Notes: generated from the sequence alone by a model not told the origin. Positions 6,811-15,394 are shown, counted from the stretch's first letter. The stretch: DNA of 64,000 nt from Acidimicrobiaceae bacterium (GCA_947456245.1 CANGPS010000005.1:1-64000); one strand, 5' to 3'. Made by a program: numbers and translations.

Positions 6811-8310
6811 ATGCCACCGACCGCCGAGCCCGGAGTCGACGATCGGCTCGAGCCAGAGGTGGTGCGCGCCGGCATCGTCGTGGTGCTCGGCTCCATCATG
6901 GCCATCCTCGACACGACGATCGTGGCGGTGGCCCTCGACACGCTGGCCAAGGACTTCCACGTGTCGATCTCAACGATCTCCTGGGTGACGACGGGGTACC
7001 TGTTGGCGCTGGCCGTCGTGATCCCCGTCACGGGGTGGGCGATCCACCGCATCGGTGCCAAGCCGCTCTACATCACCTCGCTGGTGCTGTTCATCATCGG
7101 ATCAGCGGCCTGTGGTCTGGCGTGGTCCGCCACGAGCCTGATCGTGTTCCGCGTCCTCCAGGGCATCGGGGGCGGCATGCTCATGCCCATCGGCCAGACG
7201 ATCATGGCCCGGGCGGCCGGTGTCCAGCGCATGGGTCGCGTGATGGGGATCATCGGCGTCCCGACGCTCCTCGGTCCCATCCTCGGCCCGGTCATCGGTG
7301 GAGCCATCGTGACGGGCACCTCCTGGCGCTGGATCTTCTTCGTCAACGTCCCCATCGGACTCGTGGCGCTCGTGCTCTCGATCCGATTCCTGTCGGACAC
7401 CGCTAGAGACGCGCTCCATCGCTTCGACCTGCCGGGGTTCCTGATGCTCTCCCCGGGACTCGCCATCGTGGTCTATGGACTCTCGGAGGTGGGAAACCGG
7501 GGCACCTTCGCTGACTCGACGGTGCTGTGGTGCTTGGGGGTCGGCCTCCTGCTCATCGTCGGCTTCGTGCTGCGCTCGCTGCGCGCTCCGGAGCCGCTGA
7601 TGGAGATGCGGCTGTTCAAGAACAGGAACTTCACCGTCTCGTCGATCTGCATCTTCCTGACCGGCGTCACGCTCTACGGGACGATGTTCCTCCTCCCGCT
7701 CTACTACCAGATCGTCCGGGGCCAGTCGCCATGGATGGCGGGACTGATGATGGCTCCACAGGGGATCGGTGCCGCCATCGTCATGCGGCCGGCAGGCATG
7801 TGGGCGGACCGCAGGGGCACCAGATCGGTGGTCCCGGTCGGCATGGTCGTGCTCGCCCTCGGGACCTTCGCCTACACGCAGGTCTCGGCGACCACGAGCT
7901 ACTGGAGCCTCGCGGTGGCGCTGTTCGTCCGGGGCATCGGGCTGGGCCTCGGGATGATGCCGGTCTTCGCCGCCGCCTATCGAGGGCTGGCCCATGTGGA
8001 GATCCCCCGAGCCACGACCGCCACGAACATCATCCGGCAGGTCGGAGGGTCGCTCGGTGTGGCCGTCTTCGCGGTGGTGCTCCAGACCCAGATCACCCGA
8101 CGCCTTCACATCCCGGGGAGCCAGGCCCTTGGTCGTGGCATCGCCCACTTGCCCGCCACCATCGTGTCGAAGCTCGCCGAGGCGTTCGCCACCTCGTTCT
8201 GGTGGTCGTTCGGTGTCTGCGTGCTGGCCGTCATCCCGGCGCTCCTGTTGCCGTCGACTCCTCCGGAGGCAACGGCTGGGGCTCGCGGACCCGCTCCGCA
8301 GCGCGCCTGA
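6811..8310 (+). CDS. DHA2-type MFS drug/multidrug exporter (EmrB/QacA-like)
   Basis: A 499-residue inner-membrane transporter of the major facilitator superfamily, most like the 14-helix proton-driven exporters EmrB/QacA. The first helix region contains SIMAILDTTIVAVAL, the DHA2 motif D1 (LDxTIVNVALP-like), and WVTTGYLLALAVVIPVTGW follows as in that family; motif A and C features appear around residues 70-165. Hydrophobic segments continue to the end (VLAVIPALLLPST). No adjacent regulator or membrane-fusion partner is present, so the substrate is unknown. The start is fixed by the -10 element six bases upstream. It converges with the oxidoreductase gene, with only two bases between stops. Confidence 0.85.
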   Translation: MPPTAEPGVDDRLEPEVVRAGIVVVLGSIMAILDTTIVAVALDTLAKDFHVSISTISWVTTGYLLALAVVIPVTGWAIHRIGAKPLYITSLVLFIIGSAACGLAWSATSLIVFRVLQGIGGGMLMPIGQTIMARAAGVQRMGRVMGIIGVPTLLGPILGPVIGGAIVTGTSWRWIFFVNVPIGLVALVLSIRFLSDTARDALHRFDLPGFLMLSPGLAIVVYGLSEVGNRGTFADSTVLWCLGVGLLLIVGFVLRSLRAPEPLMEMRLFKNRNFTVSSICIFLTGVTLYGTMFLLPLYYQIVRGQSPWMAGLMMAPQGIGAAIVMRPAGMWADRRGTRSVVPVGMVVLALGTFAYTQVSATTSYWSLAVALFVRGIGLGLGMMPVFAAAYRGLAHVEIPRATTATNIIRQVGGSLGVAVFAVVLQTQITRRLHIPGSQALGRGIAHLPATIVSKLAEAFATSFWWSFGVCVLAVIPALLLPSTPPEATAGARGPAPQRA

Positions 8311-8312
8311 GG

Positions 8313-9290
8313 TCAGCCCTCCATCACCAGTGCGGCCTTGCCGGTCACCCTCCGGTTCAGCAGGTCCTCGAGCGCCATGGCGGCCTGCTCGATGGGGTAG
8401 GCCGTCGGCTCGGGTGGGTGCAGCCTCCCCTCGGTCACCATGGCGAGCACCGTTCGCAGGAGTGCAGCCTGCTCGGCGGGGTGCCCCATGCCCCACGCAC
8501 CCCAGTCGACGCCCACCACCGACCGGTTGCGCAGGAGGATCAAGTTGGTCGGGATCGAGGGGATCTCTCCGCCTGCGAACCCGATCACGAGGAGCCGTCC
8601 GCCCTCTCTGAGGGAGCGCAGGGCGGGCTCGGTTGCCGCGTCGCCGACCGGGTCGACGACGACGTCGATGCCTGCTGGAGCGGCCTCTCGCAGACGCTTG
8701 CGCAGCGACGACGGCTCCGGATCGAGCACCACGCTCGCTCCTGCGGCCCTGGCGTGCGACGCCTTCTCGGGCGTCGAGGCAGTGGCCAGGACGTCCGCAC
8801 CGAGGCTCGTCGCCACCTGGATGGCAGCATGGCCCACTCCCCCGCCCCCGCCGAGCACCAGCACCGTCTCGCCGGTGCGCAGCCGAGCCCGCTGCTCGAG
8901 CGCGTAGAGGGCGGTGCAGAAGCTCTGGGTGAGCGTCGCCGCCGCCGGGGATGACAGCGAGGTCGGGATCAGGGTCACCGCCGAGGCGGGAAGCACGACC
9001 TGCTCGGCGAAGGCTCCGAGGCCGACGCTGGCCACGATGCGGTCGCCCGGCGCGATCCCCCCAACGTCATCGGCAATCTCGGTGACCGTCCCGGCGAGCT
9101 CAGAGCCGGGCACGAAGGGCGGGGTGGGCTTGATCTGGTAGCGACCCTGGACGAACAGGGCGTCCACGTAGTTGAGGCCAGCAGCCTCCACGGTCACCCG
9201 GACCGAGCCGGGCCTGATCTCAGGGGGAGGCACCTCCTCGAGGACCAGGTCCCCGATCGATCCCACCTCGATGCAGCGAACGGCTCTCAC
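8313..9290 (-). CDS. Zinc-type alcohol dehydrogenase-like / quinone oxidoreductase (NADPH)
   Basis: A 325-residue medium-chain dehydrogenase/reductase of the quinone oxidoreductase branch. GroES-like N-terminal half (GLNYVDALFVQGRY, PGSELAGTV), Rossmann half with LVLGGGGGVGHAAIQVA (about residues 144-160) and a following basic pocket suitable for NADPH. The structural-zinc cysteine cluster of true alcohol dehydrogenases is absent, which favours the zinc-free quinone reductase type. The start is GTG at 9290, preceded on that strand by CACAAT and six bases, the same spacing as other leaderless starts here. Substrate unknown. Confidence 0.85.
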   Translation of the reverse strand: MRAVRCIEVGSIGDLVLEEVPPPEIRPGSVRVTVEAAGLNYVDALFVQGRYQIKPTPPFVPGSELAGTVTEIADDVGGIAPGDRIVASVGLGAFAEQVVLPASAVTLIPTSLSSPAAATLTQSFCTALYALEQRARLRTGETVLVLGGGGGVGHAAIQVATSLGADVLATASTPEKASHARAAGASVVLDPEPSSLRKRLREAAPAGIDVVVDPVGDAATEPALRSLREGGRLLVIGFAGGEIPSIPTNLILLRNRSVVGVDWGAWGMGHPAEQAALLRTVLAMVTEGRLHPPEPTAYPIEQAAMALEDLLNRRVTGKAALVMEG

Positions 9291-9324
9291 CGAGCGATTG
9301 TGCCATCCGGATCAGGCGCAGCGC

Positions 9325-9510
9325 TCAGAGTCTGCTCTTGATCTCCGCGATCCCGTTGGTCACCCGATCGACGACCGGGCTGATGAGCTCCTTGACGTTC
9401 TTCTCCCCGAGGTTGATCTGCAGCAGTGCCTCGTCGATCACGCCACGAAGGTCGCTCAGGACCTTCTCCACCTCTGCCTGCAGCGGCAGCTTCTTCGTCT
9501 CCTCGGCCAT
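9325..9510 (-). CDS. Small helical protein, 61 aa, unknown function
   Basis: I do not recognise this protein. It is short, highly charged and almost entirely predicted helix, with heptad-like spacing of Leu/Val/Ile (LQAEVEKVLSDLRGVIDEAL, then VKELISPVVDRV), suggesting a small coiled coil or helical bundle. No membrane segment and no cysteines. AGGGAGG directly upstream of the ATG at 9510 is one of the best ribosome sites in the window, which makes the gene believable despite its size. A CATGATCATG palindrome sits about 25 bases upstream at 9533-9542. Confidence 0.65.
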   Translation of the reverse strand: MAEETKKLPLQAEVEKVLSDLRGVIDEALLQINLGEKNVKELISPVVDRVTNGIAEIKSRL

Positions 9511-9619
9511 GTCGGCCTCCCTTCCTCAGTGTCATGATCATGGGAGGGCGCGGGTTCCGCAAGGGTCCAAAGTCCCTTCGCCGCGCTGGTGGCAAGATCC
9601 GCTGCACGGGAGGTGAGAG

Positions 9620-9835
9620 ATGGGCAAGGTGCCCGATGCCGTCATCGGCGGCGAGATGGGGCCTGGGCCCTGGCGCTGGCTGGTGACCTGGGGGGTCCCA
9701 GGCCGGCCCGGCTGGCACTCGGTGGTGGTCGAGGCCTACGACGCCGACGACGCGATGGTGATCGGTGCGGAGGCCCGTCCGGATCTGCCTCGGCCGAGGA
9801 CCGCGTTCCTGGCCCGTCAGGATCCCCCCGACTGA
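9620..9835 (+). CDS. Hypothetical protein, 71 aa
   Basis: Unknown small soluble protein, Pro/Gly-rich at the start (MGPGPWRWLVTWGVPG), then a short alpha/beta stretch (HSVVVEAYDADDAMVIGAEARPDLP) resembling small actinobacterial proteins with a single beta-alpha unit. The ATG at 9620 follows GGGAGGTGAGAG, a strong ribosome site that chooses this start. It is divergent from the 61-residue gene and ends 63 bases before the SDR gene, which has its own promoter-like TAGCCT at 9862-9867. Confidence 0.55.
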   Translation: MGKVPDAVIGGEMGPGPWRWLVTWGVPGRPGWHSVVVEAYDADDAMVIGAEARPDLPRPRTAFLARQDPPD

Positions 9836-9898
9836 CCTGTCGGGCCGGCGGTCATCTGACGTAGCCTCTCGGTCGGGCCGATCGCTAGGAGACCAGAC

Positions 9899-10672
9899 AT
9901 GGCAGACCTGTTCGCACTCGAGGGAAAGGTGGCGTTGGTCACCGGTGGAAGCCGTGGCATCGGGGCGATGATCGCCCGGGGGTTCGTCGAGGCAGGGGTT
10001 CGCACCTACATCTCCTCTCGCAAGGCAGGGCCGTGCGATGCCATGGCCGCCGAGCTCTCCGAGATCGGATGGTGCCAGTCGCTGCCTGCCGACCTCTCGA
10101 CCGAGGCCGCCTGCATCGAACTCGCCGCCCAGATCGCCGAGCGGGAGGACAAGCTCGACATCCTCGTCAACAATGCCGGGGCCACCTGGGGCGCACCGAT
10201 CGAGGAGTTCGACGACGCAGCCTGGGAGAAGGTGCTGTCGATCAACGTCAAGGGCGTCTTCCACATGACCAAGGCACTCCTGCCGCTGCTCAAGGCCTCA
10301 GGAACCCAGGAGGAGCCGGCGCGAGTGATCAATATCGGCTCGATCGACGGGATCCACGTCCCGATCCTCGAGACCTACTCGTACTCGGCGTCGAAGGCGG
10401 CGGTGCATCAGCTGACCCGTCACCTCGCTCGCCGTCTGGCCCCGGCGATCACCGTCAACGCGATCGCCCCCGGCCCTTTCGAGTCGAAGATGATGGCGGC
10501 CACCCTCGACGCCGTCGGCGAGCAGATCGCCGCATCCGCGCCGCTCAAGCGCATCGGTCGACCGGACGACATGGCGGGGACGGCGATCTACCTCGCCTCC
10601 CGGGCCGGCTCCTACGTCACCGGATCCATCATCGCCGTGGACGGCGGCATCGCCACGGTAGGAACCAACTAG
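9899..10672 (+). CDS. Short-chain dehydrogenase/reductase (SDR)
   Basis: A 257-residue classical SDR using NAD(P)H. The cofactor glycine motif is TGGSRGIG (about residues 15-22), the structural NNAG is at about residues 90-93, and the catalytic Ser/Tyr/Lys are in INIGSIDG and YSYSASKAAV. An Arg soon after the glycine motif (SSRKAG) suggests NADPH. Closest in style to FabG-like 3-oxoacyl-ACP reductases or gluconate 5-dehydrogenase-like SDRs; the substrate is not predictable. The ATG at 9899 has TAGGAGA upstream, and a TAGCCT element at 9862 gives it a leader with a ribosome site, unlike the leaderless genes here. Confidence 0.85.
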   Translation: MADLFALEGKVALVTGGSRGIGAMIARGFVEAGVRTYISSRKAGPCDAMAAELSEIGWCQSLPADLSTEAACIELAAQIAEREDKLDILVNNAGATWGAPIEEFDDAAWEKVLSINVKGVFHMTKALLPLLKASGTQEEPARVINIGSIDGIHVPILETYSYSASKAAVHQLTRHLARRLAPAITVNAIAPGPFESKMMAATLDAVGEQIAASAPLKRIGRPDDMAGTAIYLASRAGSYVTGSIIAVDGGIATVGTN

Positions 10673-10725
10673 CCGCTGCTCCCGCCATGTAGCGTGGGGC
10701 GATCACACAGGAGGAATACCGCAGC

Positions 10726-11244
10726 ATGAGCCCGTCGTACACAGAAGCCGACGCCCTCGTCGACGTCATGGTCGAGATCCCCTCGGGCAGTCGCAACAAG
10801 TACGAGTTCGACCACGAGCAGAACGTCTTCCGCCTCGACCGTCGGCTGTTCACGGCGACCCGCTACCCGAGCGACTACGGCTTCGTCCCCGAGACGCTGT
10901 CGGAGGACGGCGACCCGCTCGACGCCCTGGTCCTGCTCGACGACCCGACCTTCCCGGGCTGCTGGATCTCCACCCGGATCATCGGCGTGTTCTTCATGAC
11001 CGACGAGGCCGGTCCGGACGCCAAGCTGATCACGGTCATCGACAAGGACCCCCAGCGTGAGCACATCCGCGACATCGACGACCTGCCGCGGCACCTCGTC
11101 GACGAGATCCAGCACTTCTTCTCGATCTACAAGGACCTTGAGCCCGGGAAGAACTCGGACCCTCGCTTCTTCCGAGGCCGAGACGACGCCATCGCCGAGC
11201 TCGAGGCGTGCCGCCAGCGGTTCCGCGAGCAGGGTGGCCACTGA
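10726..11244 (+). CDS. ppa: Inorganic pyrophosphatase (family I)
   Basis: A 172-residue soluble family-I pyrophosphatase, which hydrolyses PPi to two phosphates and drives biosynthetic reactions forward. The metal-binding signature is EDGDPLDALVLL, supplying the three Asp residues; the substrate-binding stretches EIPSGSRNKYEFD and YPSDYGFVP are also intact. Length is normal for the bacterial hexameric enzyme. The ATG follows AGGAGG, and TAGCGT at 10690-10695 looks like its own -10 element, so it is probably transcribed independently of the SDR. An inverted repeat follows the stop. Confidence 0.95.
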   Translation: MSPSYTEADALVDVMVEIPSGSRNKYEFDHEQNVFRLDRRLFTATRYPSDYGFVPETLSEDGDPLDALVLLDDPTFPGCWISTRIIGVFFMTDEAGPDAKLITVIDKDPQREHIRDIDDLPRHLVDEIQHFFSIYKDLEPGKNSDPRFFRGRDDAIAELEACRQRFREQGGH

Positions 11245-11255
11245 GCTGACCTGAG

Positions 11256-11273
11256 GGTCGACACTGATCGACC
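11256..11273 (+). terminator. Possible terminator after ppa
   Basis: GGTCGA (11256-11261) and TCGACC (11268-11273) pair around a 6-base loop, 12 bases after the ppa stop. No T-tract follows. Confidence 0.35.
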
Positions 11274-11303
11274 GGGGGGACCGGTCGCACGAGGGGGGTT
11301 CCA

Positions 11304-11783
11304 ATGGCACATCCGCGCGAAGAGGTCGCCGCCACGGTGGCGAAGTACGTCGAGCTGCGCCATCGCATCGACACCGGTGACGAGGAGAGCTTCGGCGTGC
11401 TCGCCGACCTCTACACCGACGACGCCGTCATGATCGACGCCGCCTGGGGTCGGCTCGAGGGGCGCCCGGCGATCGACAACTGGCTGGTCGACTCCATGGT
11501 GGGGCTCGAGGACTGGCACTTTCCCATCGAGTTCACCGCCATCGAGGGCGACCACGTCATCATCAAGTGGACGCAGGTCCTCCCGACGAAGCGCGAGGAC
11601 GGTACGCCGTACACCCAGTCGGCCTACTCGCACCTCATCTACGCCGGGGACGGCAAGTTCTCCTACGAGGAGGACAACTACAACATGGTCCACGTGCTCG
11701 AGGACCTCTCGGCGAGCGGTTGGGCACCCACGCAGCCGATGAACGTCCCGCCTCCGAACCCCAACCGCAACTGGGCCCCCTGA
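11304..11783 (+). CDS. SnoaL/NTF2-like fold protein
   Basis: A 159-residue protein of the SnoaL-like branch of the NTF2 superfamily. Features seen: an N-terminal helix (EVAATVAKYVELRHRIDTGD), then LADLYTDDAVMIDAAWGRLEGRPAIDNWL, the usual 'period of activity, then damage or hazard loop' pattern, and later beta strands of the cone-shaped barrel (DHVIIKWTQVLP, YTQSAYSHLIYAG). Such proteins are small-molecule isomerases, hydrolases or ligand binders; no function can be assigned from sequence. The ribosome site is GAGGGGGG. The gene ends 12 bases from the convergent HtrA gene. Confidence 0.75.
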   Translation: MAHPREEVAATVAKYVELRHRIDTGDEESFGVLADLYTDDAVMIDAAWGRLEGRPAIDNWLVDSMVGLEDWHFPIEFTAIEGDHVIIKWTQVLPTKREDGTPYTQSAYSHLIYAGDGKFSYEEDNYNMVHVLEDLSASGWAPTQPMNVPPPNPNRNWAP

Positions 11784-11795
11784 GCCCTCGACCCG

Positions 11796-13067
11796 CTACT
11801 GCGGCGGGTTGCCGAGGGTGACCTTCAGGGTCTGACGCTGGGTCCCACGCTGGACGGTCACGTCGAGGACATCACCCGCCTGGTGGCTCCGAGTGATCTC
11901 GGTGACCTGATCGGCCGAGGTGATCTTCCGGCCCTCGATGGCGATGATGACATCACCCTGGCGGAGTCCAGCGCTCGCCGCCGGCGAGCCGGACACCACG
12001 TCGAGGATCACTGCTCCCTCGGTCGGGACGAGGTTGTACTGCGAGCGGAGGTCCGGCGTGAGCGAGGCGATCTGGATGCCCATGTAGCCACCGTGGTTCG
12101 TCGGTGACGTCCCGCCCTTCTCGAGCTGCGGGAGCAGCGACTTGATCCGGGCCGAGGTGATGGCGAAGCCGATGTTCTGTGCGTTCGAGCCGACGGAGGA
12201 GCCAGCCACGGCGGTGTTCATGCCGATCACCTCTCCGGCCGAATCGAGCAGCGGACCGCCGGAGTTCCCAGGGTTGATCGCCGCATCCGTCTGGATCATG
12301 TTGGTCAGGGTCTCGGTGTTGCCCGAGCTGCCGTCTCCGGCGGTCACCGTCCGCCCGAGGGCCGAGATGATGCCGGTGGTCACCGTGGGGGTCCCTGCAG
12401 CGAGGCCGAGCGCGTTGCCGATGGCCACCGCGGCGTCGCCGACCTCGATCTTGGCGGAGTTCCCGAAGGTGACCGGCGTCAGGCCAGATGCACCCTGGAT
12501 CTTGAGCAGCGCGACGTCGTTCGACGGGTCGGCTCCGACGAGCACCGTCGGGAGGGCCTTCGTCGATCCCGATGCGGTGACGGTGATCGTCCCGCCGTTG
12601 GCGCCGAGCGCGATGACGTGGTTGTTGGTGACCACCATGCCGTCGGCGGTGATGATCATGCCGGTCCCCTGATCCTCTTGGCCGTTGTTGCGCACATCGA
12701 TGGAGACGACCGAGTGGACCACGCGCTGGACGAGCGAGGGGATGGAGGCCCCGTTGGGCAGTCGAGCCGCTCCCGGGGCGGCGTCGCTCGTCTGGATGGT
12801 CATGCCGCCCTGCTGGCGCCCTCCAGCGACCCACCCACCGACCAGGCCTCCGACGAGGCCGACGAGGAGCAGCGCCACGAGGGACCGGAGCCAACGCCGC
12901 CTGGGGGCCGCCGGTGCTGATGCCGCTGGCTGCGGCGACACCATCGGCTCGATGGACAGAGGCGCGGACCGCTCTGCTCCGCGCGGCGGGAGGGGCAACG
13001 ATGGCCATGTCGGTCCGCTGCCGACCGGCTCCTCTGGTGCGTCAGCTGCGGGGAATCCGTTGTCCAT
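11796..13067 (-). CDS. HtrA/DegP-like serine protease with PDZ domain
   Basis: A 423-residue membrane-anchored S1C protease for extracytoplasmic protein quality control. A Pro/Ser/Ala-rich cytoplasmic tail (residues 1-55), basic RRRW, one TM segment (about 61-82), then the trypsin-like domain with catalytic His150 (TNNHVIA), Asp184 (SNDVALL) and Ser269 (NPGNSGGPL), and one C-terminal PDZ domain (GYMGIQIASLTPDL onward). The layout matches mycobacterial PepD/HtrA. ATG 13067 is chosen because AGGAGT precedes it; the frame remains open farther up without support. TAGGCT at 13110-13115 on the minus strand may be its -10 element. Confidence 0.9.
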   Translation of the reverse strand: MDNGFPAADAPEEPVGSGPTWPSLPLPPRGAERSAPLSIEPMVSPQPAASAPAAPRRRWLRSLVALLLVGLVGGLVGGWVAGGRQQGGMTIQTSDAAPGAARLPNGASIPSLVQRVVHSVVSIDVRNNGQEDQGTGMIITADGMVVTNNHVIALGANGGTITVTASGSTKALPTVLVGADPSNDVALLKIQGASGLTPVTFGNSAKIEVGDAAVAIGNALGLAAGTPTVTTGIISALGRTVTAGDGSSGNTETLTNMIQTDAAINPGNSGGPLLDSAGEVIGMNTAVAGSSVGSNAQNIGFAITSARIKSLLPQLEKGGTSPTNHGGYMGIQIASLTPDLRSQYNLVPTEGAVILDVVSGSPAASAGLRQGDVIIAIEGRKITSADQVTEITRSHQAGDVLDVTVQRGTQRQTLKVTLGNPPQ

Positions 13068-13195
13068 CCGGGTCACTCCTGCGAATGCTCGTCGTCGGTC
13101 GCAGACCAGCCTACGGGACCTCCATGGGTGCTGTTCGGCCCCGGGTGGCTCTGGTGAATCGTGAGGTGCCTCCGGGGCTGTAGATTTGCAGGGCC

Positions 13196-14461
13196 ATGAG
13201 CCGCCGCATCGAGATCCAGCTGACCAGTCGCAAGAGTGACGAGACTTGGACGTGGCGCGCCGCCGGCGCGCGCGAGCCCAAGGGCGTCGTCTCCTCCTCC
13301 CTCGTTCCCGAGGGGGTGAAGGAGGGTGACGTGCTGCGCGCCGAGGTCGACACGACCATCGACGGCATCGAGGTGCTGTCGATGAGCGTCGCCGGTGCTG
13401 TCGCACAGAAGCCGGCCAAGGCCGAGGTGATCGAGGTCATCGGATCCGGCCGCAACGAGGCTGGCGTCTCGTGGAGCCTCGCCCCCAAGTCCAAGGGACG
13501 AGGGCGCGGCGATCGTGGAGACCGTGGCGATCGTGGAGACCGCGGCGACCGAGGTGGTCGAGGCGGTCCCGGCGGCGGTCGTCCCCGTGGCGAGGGCGGT
13601 CCGGGTGGAGGCCGTGGAGGCCGACCCGGAGACCGTCGGTCCGAGGGTGGCCGGGACGGCTCGCGCGGGGGACGCCCTCAGGGCCCGCCGCAGTCCACGG
13701 AGCACCGCAACGCCATGCTGGCGGCCCTGTCCCCCGAGCAGCTCCCAGTCGCCGAGCAGCTCCTGCGAGGCGGGATCCCGGCCGTGCGCCAGGCCATCGA
13801 CGAGCAGAACGCCCAGGCTCGCACCGCGGGACAGCCGCAGATCGCTCCAGAGGGCGTGCTGACGCTGGCTGAGGGCCTCCTCCCGCTGACCACCCTCGCC
13901 GCCTGGAAGGACCGAGCTGCTGGCGTGCTGAGCGGTGGCAAGGAGATCCGCCTGCGCGACCTGCGCACTGTCGTGACCGCCTCGCGCTCGGTGTCGCTCG
14001 ACGAGGAGGGCAAGGCCATGGCCAAGACCCTCCGTGAGACGTTGACAAACAGGACGCAGGCACTCAACGACGAGTGGATCGGTCGGATCACGACCGCCCT
14101 CGACGAGGATCGCGTGGCTGACGCGCTTCGCCTCTCAGCTCGGGCCCCCGAGCCGGCCGCACGCGTCACCGCTGAGGTGGCCACCCGGCTGTCTGACGCG
14201 GCAGGTGCGGGCCTCACGGCCGAGACCGATCCTCGGGCGTGGATGATCCTGCTCGACGCGGTGTGCGAGTCGCCGGTGCGTCGCACGGTGAAGCCTCAGG
14301 GCATCCCGGCCGAGACAGACACCGAGGCCGCGGCCCGCAATGCCGCAGGCCTGGTCCCGGCGCTGGCCAAGCTCCTCGGTCTGCGGATCCCGCCGCCGCC
14401 GCCCCGCCGGTCGGTCGTGCACCACCGGCGCGATCCGATCAGCCAGAACGACGAAGGGTGA
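13196..14461 (+). CDS. RG/RGG-repeat protein, likely nucleic-acid binding, unknown function
   Basis: A 421-residue protein I cannot name. Residues 1-95 form a small beta-rich domain (RRIEIQLTSRKSDETWTWRAAGAR, then VVSSSLVPEGVKEGDVLRAEVD), reminiscent of an OB or cold-shock-like barrel. Residues about 100-165 are a disordered Arg-Gly tract with GDRGDRG repeats and RGG units. Residues 170-410 are helical, with DRAAGVL and a DALRLSARAPEPAARV stretch, and end in a Pro-rich/basic tail (IPPPPPRRS). RGG tracts bind RNA in many proteins, so an RNA-related role is plausible inference. TAGATT at 13181-13186, nine bases before the ATG, may be its -10. The end overlaps the convergent acetyltransferase gene by 23 bases. 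Confidence 0.7.
   Translation: MSRRIEIQLTSRKSDETWTWRAAGAREPKGVVSSSLVPEGVKEGDVLRAEVDTTIDGIEVLSMSVAGAVAQKPAKAEVIEVIGSGRNEAGVSWSLAPKSKGRGRGDRGDRGDRGDRGDRGGRGGPGGGRPRGEGGPGGGRGGRPGDRRSEGGRDGSRGGRPQGPPQSTEHRNAMLAALSPEQLPVAEQLLRGGIPAVRQAIDEQNAQARTAGQPQIAPEGVLTLAEGLLPLTTLAAWKDRAAGVLSGGKEIRLRDLRTVVTASRSVSLDEEGKAMAKTLRETLTNRTQALNDEWIGRITTALDEDRVADALRLSARAPEPAARVTAEVATRLSDAAGAGLTAETDPRAWMILLDAVCESPVRRTVKPQGIPAETDTEAAARNAAGLVPALAKLLGLRIPPPPPRRSVVHHRRDPISQNDEG
13511..13564 (+). repeat. 18-base direct repeats coding GDRGDR
   Basis: GATCGTGGAGACCGTGGC at 13511-13528 is followed at once by a copy with one mismatch (13529-13546) and by a degenerate third copy (13547-13564). They encode the GDRGDR tract of the RG-repeat protein. 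Tandem copies like this can change number by slippage. Confidence 0.7.
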
Positions 14462-14882
14462 GGAGGCGGGCCTTGAAGCCCGCCTTCTCCAGCACGTTCT
14501 TCATCTCTCGATCCCCCGGCAGGGCCAGGGAGTCGATCTCTGTCACCCCTTGGGCGTCCAACCAGTCGATGGCGGCCCGAGCGAGCTCGGGTCCGAGGCC
14601 GGCGTGCCGGGCTTCGGGCTCCACCCAGACGGCGAAGCACCCGGCCTCAGCGCCAACCCACGCCAGCGCGAGGCCGCTGCGCTTCTCAGCAATGCCCACG
14701 TGGAGGACGGACGGCTCGATGGCCCGCTCGAGGGTGCTCAGCGCCTCTGTGGGGGCATCACCCTGCAGCCAGGTCGTCAGGACGGCATCTCCCCCGCGAC
14801 GGCCTTGGAGGCCCTCTGCGGCCCTCTGGAGCAGCGCAGCGACGGTGTCACGATGCTCGGGGCCTGACGGCACGAGCTCCAC
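14439..14882 (-). CDS. GNAT family N-acetyltransferase
   Basis: A 147-residue GNAT-fold acetyltransferase using acetyl-CoA. The typical pattern is present: an early strand (LSTLERAIEPSVLHVGIA), then AWVGAEAGCFAVWVEPEARHAGLGPELARAAIDWL, where the V-x-P-x-x-R-x-x-G-L-G motif binds the CoA pyrophosphate, and a final VLEKAGFKAR strand. Acceptor unknown. The start is GTG 14882, five bases from the stop of the gene upstream (14888), so it is probably in an operon with it and the DUF4193 gene. Confidence 0.75.
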   Translation of the reverse strand: MELVPSGPEHRDTVAALLQRAAEGLQGRRGGDAVLTTWLQGDAPTEALSTLERAIEPSVLHVGIAEKRSGLALAWVGAEAGCFAVWVEPEARHAGLGPELARAAIDWLDAQGVTEIDSLALPGDREMKNVLEKAGFKARLLTLRRSG

Positions 14883-14887
14883 GCTGA

Positions 14888-15394
14888 TCAGGACCGATCG
14901 ATGAGCTGGCCCGCTCGGGTCAGGATGGTGCGGCGCCCGCGCATGGCCTGCTCGTAGGCGGCCACGCTGTGGAGCTCCTCGATGCTCAGCGAGTCGAGGA
15001 GCTTGACCACCTGCGACGCGGAGAGGTCGTCGTAGTCAGCGAGGATGTGGTCGATCGGATCTGGCACCGCGATCGGCTCGGCTGGCTCCTCGACCACCCT
15101 TGCCTCGCGCTCGGTGGTGGTCGCCGGCTCGGTCGTCGGCCGGCGGCTTGCCGCGCCGAGGAGGTCGCTGACCCGACGCTTGAGCTCGCGAGAACCGTGG
15201 GTCACCGTCATCTCGCCGAGGAAGCGAGCATTGCGGATCTGCTGCTCGAGTCGTCGACGACCGCTCTCGGCCGCGGCCACCGGGTCCAGCGTCATGTCCG
15301 CCAGGGCGCCGTAGGGACCGTAGACAAGGCGGTCCATGATCCACTCGACCGCATCGCGATCCTCGGGCACCCCTTCGGGCTCAGCCTCAGACAC
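14888..15394 (-). CDS. Hypothetical protein with conserved C-terminal helical motif
   Basis: A 168-residue soluble protein of unknown function. The N-terminal half is helical and charged (DAVEWIMDRLVYGPYGALAD, then ELKRRVSDLL), followed by a disordered Thr/Pro/Glu linker, and a C-terminal motif of about 45 residues (YDDLSASQVVKLLDSLS, then YEQAMRGRRTIL). That last motif resembles a short helical domain I recall at the C-terminus of several actinobacterial proteins of unknown function; I cannot name the family with certainty. The start is GTG 15394, which overlaps the DUF4193 gene by eight bases, indicating coupled translation. Confidence 0.6.
   Translation of the reverse strand: MSEAEPEGVPEDRDAVEWIMDRLVYGPYGALADMTLDPVAAAESGRRRLEQQIRNARFLGEMTVTHGSRELKRRVSDLLGAASRRPTTEPATTTEREARVVEEPAEPIAVPDPIDHILADYDDLSASQVVKLLDSLSIEELHSVAAYEQAMRGRRTILTRAGQLIDRS

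Noticed and set aside
9533-9542. CATGATCATG palindrome as an operator
   Set aside because: A 10-base palindrome is expected by chance at this length and it is not repeated in the nearby region; kept only as a note in the 61-residue gene.
13497-13680. Repeats here as a CRISPR or mobile repeat
   Set aside because: They lie in frame inside a coding region, have 18-base units without spacers and encode an RG tract.
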